Source of the DNA: Massilia sp. METH4
Lineage (GTDB): Bacteria; Pseudomonadota; Gammaproteobacteria; Burkholderiales; Burkholderiaceae_D
Assembly (NCBI RefSeq): GCF_037094685.1
Contig: NZ_CP146614.1
Coordinates: 682,001 to 746,000 of the forward strand
Length of the DNA: 64,000 bases
Direction: 5' to 3'
The notes under the pieces are model-generated. The model did not search any database, was not told the origin of the DNA, and was given only the letters and a program-made list of their open reading frames with translations. The translations under genes were made by a program, and so were the position numbers. Shown one piece after another: positions 60,885 through 64,000 of this stretch (the stretch's first letter is position 1; the number at the start of each line of letters is the position of its first letter).

Positions 60885-61784
60885 TCAGATGTAGTAGATC
60901 AGCGCAGCCAGCCCAATAATCAACGCCACCTTGGTAATCTTGTACACGGTCTTGTTCCATGCCTTGAAGCGGCGGCGGTAGATGCCGGCGTAGTACGACA
61001 CGCGGAACAGCTTGGACACCAGCCCCACCTGATCACCCGTCTCGTTCGGCGAGGCGGCGGCCGTCATCATCGTGCGGCCCAGGAAGCGGTTCACGGCCTG
61101 CGCCCAGCGGTAGCGCATCGGGCGTTCCACGTCGCAGAACAGGATGATGCGGTCGCTCTCGCTACCGTTGATCGCCCAGTGGATATAAGTTTCGTCGAAC
61201 ATCACGCCTTCGCCGTCGCGCCAGCTGTGGCGCACGCCGTCCACGTCGATGAAGCAGCGGTCGTCGTTCGGCGTGGCCAGCCCCAGGTGGTAGCGCAGCG
61301 AGCCGGCGAACGGGTCGCGGTGCGGGTTCAGCTTGCCGCCCGGCGGCAGCTCGGCGAACATGGCCGCCTTCACGGAAGGGATGCCCTGCAGCAGCGCGTG
61401 CGTCTTCGGGCACAGCTCGGCCGCGGACGGGTGGCTGGCGTTGTACCACTTCAGGTAGAAGCGCTTCCAGCCCGCCTTGAAGAAGGAATTGAAGCCGGCG
61501 TCATCGTTCTTTTCCGATGCCTTGATCTTCTGCAGGCGAATGAGATTTTCAGCTTCTGCGCGGATGACCTGCCAGTTTTCCTGGAGCGGCGTCAGTTCCT
61601 TGAAGTCCGCGACCGGCAGGTAGGGCGTGGAAGGCACGCGCGAGAAGAAGTGCATGAAGATGTTGATCGGCGCCATGAACGACGAGTGGTCGAACAGCTG
61701 GCGGCCGAACGGCAGCCGCACCTTGCCACGGAAGTGGATGTGCAGCACGGACAGGATGTAAAAACCGACCAGGGCCCATTTCAT
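60885..61784 (-). CDS. lpxO: Lipid A hydroxylase, aspartyl/asparaginyl beta-hydroxylase family
   Basis: A 299-residue Fe(II)/2-oxoglutarate dioxygenase tied to the membrane. An N-terminal hydrophobic stretch (MKWALVGFYILSVLHIH) and a C-terminal one (KITKVALIIGLAALIYYI) frame the catalytic part. The iron ligands fit KLNPHRDPFAGSLRYHLGL near residue 155 (HxD) and DETYIHWAINGSESDRI near 198-214 (distal His). LpxO 2-hydroxylates a fatty acid of lipid A. Both it and the wider family share these motifs, so a peptide substrate cannot be excluded, but membrane anchors favour LpxO. Confidence 0.86.
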   Translation of the reverse strand: MKWALVGFYILSVLHIHFRGKVRLPFGRQLFDHSSFMAPINIFMHFFSRVPSTPYLPVADFKELTPLQENWQVIRAEAENLIRLQKIKASEKNDDAGFNSFFKAGWKRFYLKWYNASHPSAAELCPKTHALLQGIPSVKAAMFAELPPGGKLNPHRDPFAGSLRYHLGLATPNDDRCFIDVDGVRHSWRDGEGVMFDETYIHWAINGSESDRIILFCDVERPMRYRWAQAVNRFLGRTMMTAAASPNETGDQVGLVSKLFRVSYYAGIYRRRFKAWNKTVYKITKVALIIGLAALIYYI

Positions 61785-61870
61785 TGCGCTTACCTCGAGT
61801 ATTGCCGAAACCGGCCATTTTAACGCAGGTTTCCCGGCCGGGTTGGCGGCCGCGGCCCCGTTATCGCGGC

Positions 61871-61900
61871 CTTATGCGGAATTTACGCAAACTTATGCGG
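61871..61900 (+). promoter_or_regulatory. CTTATGCGG direct repeats ahead of a cysteine synthase-family gene
   Basis: CTTATGCGG occurs at 61871-61879 and 61892-61900, 21 bp apart (two helical turns), separated by AATTTACGCAAA and followed by TTTGCG. A TAAAAT -10 lies at 61940-61945 with no -35. The repeats would sit upstream at about -52 to -80, the place of an activator, for example a LysR-type protein such as CysB; which one is unknown. Confidence 0.45.
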
Positions 61901-61976
61901 TTTGCGCGCAAGCGCGCGCTGCGCACGCGGCATCCCTGCTAAAATTTCCACTGGGAAAACATTGCAAGGTGCAACC

Positions 61977-62906
61977 ATGTCGGTTTCTGAACGCACGTCG
62001 CAGGTGCATGGCTCGGTCCTCGATGCCATCGGCAACACGCCCGTGGTGCGGCTGCAGCGCCTGTTCCCCGGCCACGACGTTGTGGCCAAGCTCGAATTCA
62101 TGAACCCCGGCGGCAGCATCAAGGACCGGATGGTGCGCCACATGTTGCGCCACCTGCCCTGCGGCGTGGAGCACGTGGTGGAAAGCTCCTCCGGCAATAC
62201 CGGCGCCGCGCTGGCGATGGCGGCCGCGGTGCGCGGCCTGCGCTGCGAAGTGACCCTGCCCGACCGCACCAGCCAGGAAAAGATCCGGCGCATCGAAGCC
62301 TATGGCGCCGAAGTGCACATGTGCTTGTCCGATGTGACCGAATCCCACGAGCACAGCTACTTGAGCATGGCCGAGAAGATCGCCACCGAGCACGGCGCCT
62401 TTCACCTCGACCAGTACCGCTCGGCGCTGAACCGGCAAGCCCACTACACCGACACGGCGCCGGAACTGTGGTTCCAGCTCGACGGCAAGATCGACGTCTT
62501 CGTCTGCGGCATCGGCTCGGGCGGCACGATTTCCGGGATCGCCCGCTTCCTGAAGGAGCACAACCCGCGCATCGCCGTGATCGGCGTCGAACCGCTGCAT
62601 TCCTCGTACCGCTCGGCGGTCACCGGCGCGGCCGCCGAGGGAGAATTCGGCACGGTCATCGAAGGCGTCGGCAAGCGCCGCCCATCCGGCGCCTTCGACG
62701 CGGCCGTGGTGGACGACGTGATCCAGGTCCCGGACGACGTGGCCGTCGACTACTGCCACCGGCTGGCACGCGAGGAAGGCATCCTCGCCGGCGGCTCATC
62801 CGGCTGCGTGGCCGCCGGCATCGCGCAACTGCTGCCCAAACTGTCGGGACGGGTGGTGACGATTTTCCCGGATTCGGGCGTGAACTACCTCTCCAAGTAC
62901 TTCTGA
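61977..62906 (+). CDS. cysM: Cysteine synthase-family PLP enzyme (CysM-like)
   Basis: A 309-residue fold-type II PLP enzyme. The N-terminus has VLDAIGNTPVVRLQRL (about 14-29). The PLP lysine is Lys49 in MNPGGSIKDRMV, followed by ESSSGNTGAALAMAAAVRG (substrate loop), GIGSGGTISGIARFLKE for the phosphate pocket and GGSSGCVAAGI near the end. Cysteine synthase (O-acetylserine plus sulfide or thiosulfate to cysteine) is the likely reaction. Cystathionine beta-synthase activity and related diaminopropionate precursors are alternatives within the family. AAGG lies before ATG 61977. A repeat pair marks the end of the gene. Confidence 0.88.
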   Translation: MSVSERTSQVHGSVLDAIGNTPVVRLQRLFPGHDVVAKLEFMNPGGSIKDRMVRHMLRHLPCGVEHVVESSSGNTGAALAMAAAVRGLRCEVTLPDRTSQEKIRRIEAYGAEVHMCLSDVTESHEHSYLSMAEKIATEHGAFHLDQYRSALNRQAHYTDTAPELWFQLDGKIDVFVCGIGSGGTISGIARFLKEHNPRIAVIGVEPLHSSYRSAVTGAAAEGEFGTVIEGVGKRRPSGAFDAAVVDDVIQVPDDVAVDYCHRLAREEGILAGGSSGCVAAGIAQLLPKLSGRVVTIFPDSGVNYLSKYF

Positions 62907-62922
62907 CGGCCATCACGAACAC

Positions 62923-62980
62923 CCGGTGACAGGCACCAGGTTTTTTGCAATATTTCCAGCCAGCCGGTGCCTGTCACCGG
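62923..62980. repeat. Paired inverted repeat, GGTGACAGGCACC family
   Basis: CCGGTGACAGGCACC (62923-62937) and its exact reverse complement (62966-62980) are separated by AGGTTTTTTGCAATATTTCC and a few bases. A partial extra unit GTCACCGGTTTTGCG follows. It lies just after the cysM-like stop and resembles the other gene-end repeats in layout but not in core sequence. Confidence 0.8.
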
Positions 62981-63048
62981 TTTTGCGTCACCGGTTTTGC
63001 GCGCGGCCGATCATGGGCGCAGGTGCTTGGCCACGCGCCGCGACACTA

Positions 63049-63477
63049 TCATTGGATGAAGTAACCGGATACCCGCCACGTGCCGTCGGCCTCCAGCATC
63101 GGCGTCACCGTTTCCACGGCATTCGCACGATCGGCGAAGCGTGTCGTATATCGCAACACCACGTACCGGCCCTGTGGCGCGCCGGGCAGCGTGGTGGTGT
63201 AGGTGGACGACGCCAGCGTGCGCTCCTGCAACGCGCCGACCGGCATGCGCGCCGCGCGGCCACCCTGCTCCCATTGCGCCAGGCTGATGGCGCTGCGCAG
63301 CGGCGCTGCGGCTTGCTCCCAGGAAGCCTTGTAGTGACCCGCATCGACCAGGGCCAGCCATTTGTCGGCGGCCGCCTTGGCTTCGTCGATGGCTTGCTGG
63401 TTCTGGGCTGTTTCGGCGGTTTGCGCGTGGGCGAAGGTGGCGGCGGTGAACAGCAGGGAGGCAACGAGCAGCTTCAT
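63049..63477 (-). CDS. Exported DUF4019 protein
   Basis: A 142-residue protein with a signal peptide (about 1-18, MKLLVASLLFTAATFAHA). The remainder has the DUF4019 pattern: AAADKWLALVDAGHYKASWE (about 37-56), then SLAQWEQGGRAARMPVGAL and a C-terminal GTWRVSGYFIQ. The family is probably a SnoaL/NTF2-like fold and has no known function. Start 63477 is preferred (AAGGA upstream); 63483 is two codons earlier. It stands alone between a repeat and an EAL gene. Confidence 0.8.
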   Translation of the reverse strand: MKLLVASLLFTAATFAHAQTAETAQNQQAIDEAKAAADKWLALVDAGHYKASWEQAAAPLRSAISLAQWEQGGRAARMPVGALQERTLASSTYTTTLPGAPQGRYVVLRYTTRFADRANAVETVTPMLEADGTWRVSGYFIQ

Positions 63478-63658
63478 GGGCATCCTTTCACGGTGGTAGC
63501 GGCTGGCGCGGGCAGATGCGAGCGCCGCTCAGGATGTTGCCATGAATTTTAGCCGCGCGGATGAAGAGGACTGACGACGTCTCGACGGATGATCGAGGAC
63601 GGGGCGCCCGGCCGTGCCTCCTCGCCGGGACCGACGGGACGTTGCTGGTCCGCCCCGA

Positions 63659-64000
63659 TTACCGCGCATCTGGTCTGGCGCGCATGTGTCCCATGAAGTC
63701 GGAGAAAGGCATCGGCTTGCCGAACAGCCATCCCTGTGCGAACTGCACGCCCTGGCTGCGCAGGAAGTCGCGCTGTGCCGTATTCTCGACTCCTTCGGCG
63801 ATCATTTTCAGTCCCAGGCCGCTGGCCATGCGTATGATGTGCTGCACGACCTGGCTCGTCGCTGCCCCGGTCCCGATCGCTTCGATGAACGCACGGTCGA
63901 TCTTCAGGTAGTCCAGCGCGAGCGATTCCAGATAGGACAGGCTGGAGTAGCCGGTGCCGAAGTCGTCGATCGCGATCGGGAACCCCTCGGTGCGCAGCAG
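63659..64000 (-). CDS. EAL-domain cyclic di-GMP phosphodiesterase, C-terminal part
   Basis: The last 113 codons of a gene that continues past the window edge. The frame shows [13 protein letters not shown], then LKIDRAFI and [15 protein letters not shown], which are the [13 protein letters not shown] and AEGVE marks of an active EAL domain that hydrolyses cyclic di-GMP to pGpG. It ends a few residues after the usual [13 protein letters not shown]. Any GGDEF, PAS or membrane parts lie outside. It opposes the two diguanylate cyclases in the window. Confidence 0.93.
   Translation of the reverse strand: MLRTEGFPIAIDDFGTGYSSLSYLESLALDYLKIDRAFIEAIGTGAATSQVVQHIIRMASGLGLKMIAEGVENTAQRDFLRSQGVQFAQGWLFGKPMPFSDFMGHMRARPDAR

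Overview
The window reads as chromosome of a high-GC betaproteobacterium of the family Oxalobacteraceae, most likely Massilia, Duganella or Pseudoduganella. The grounds are strongly GC-biased codon use, three secreted proteins with PEP-CTERM sorting tails, the housekeeping order purD-hemF-nadD-rsfS-rlmH-maf-rng, and short hairpin repeats at many gene ends. The genus is inferred from gene content, not measured. I see no rRNA, tRNA, CRISPR array, phage or complete insertion sequence.

Layout. 1-5.8 kb: start of pepN (cut by the window edge), a DUF4136 lipoprotein, and a tight minus-strand operon (EamA exporter, mgsA, quinone oxidoreductase, a 40-residue membrane peptide, S41 peptidase). 6-14 kb: an RTX/DUF4214 protein, then yebC, purD, hemF, nadD, rsfS, rlmH, maf and rng. 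14-21 kb: a PEP-CTERM protein, a diguanylate cyclase, heptosyltransferase and O-antigen ligase genes, and two more glycosyltransferases. 21.4-27.9 kb: dnaE, gmd, a PEP-CTERM protein behind a sigma-54-type promoter, and trhO. 27.9-29.4 kb: an accessory islet with perfect palindromes, a 103-bp mobile-looking element, a low-GC secreted protein and a truncated gene tail. 29.4-36.7 kb: a complete type I secretion system (ABC transporter, adaptor, TolC), a divergent TPR/beta-barrel protein and a Crp-type regulator. A perfect TGTGA-N6-TCACA site lies at class II distance from a -10 box of the secretion operon.

36.8-50.7 kb is one long co-oriented glycan cluster: Wzm/Wzt ABC exporter, two FkbM methyltransferase-like proteins (one with a DUF4214 domain, one with a 21-residue-repeat coiled coil), a 1039-residue double glycosyltransferase, a HAD-UbiA fusion, an SMR-type small membrane protein, and two tandem paralogous polytopic proteins. 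Most junctions overlap by 4 nt, so these genes probably work together to build, modify and export a surface polysaccharide. With waaF, waaL, gmd, lpxO and the PEP-CTERM proteins, much of the window concerns the cell surface.

50.7-64 kb: rhlE, a two-component-like beta-propeller diguanylate cyclase, a small Oxidored-like protein, a PEP-CTERM protein behind a second sigma-54-type promoter, a paoABC-type molybdenum aldehyde oxidoreductase operon, lpxO, a cysteine synthase-family gene, a DUF4019 protein, and the 3' end of an EAL-domain gene cut by the window edge.
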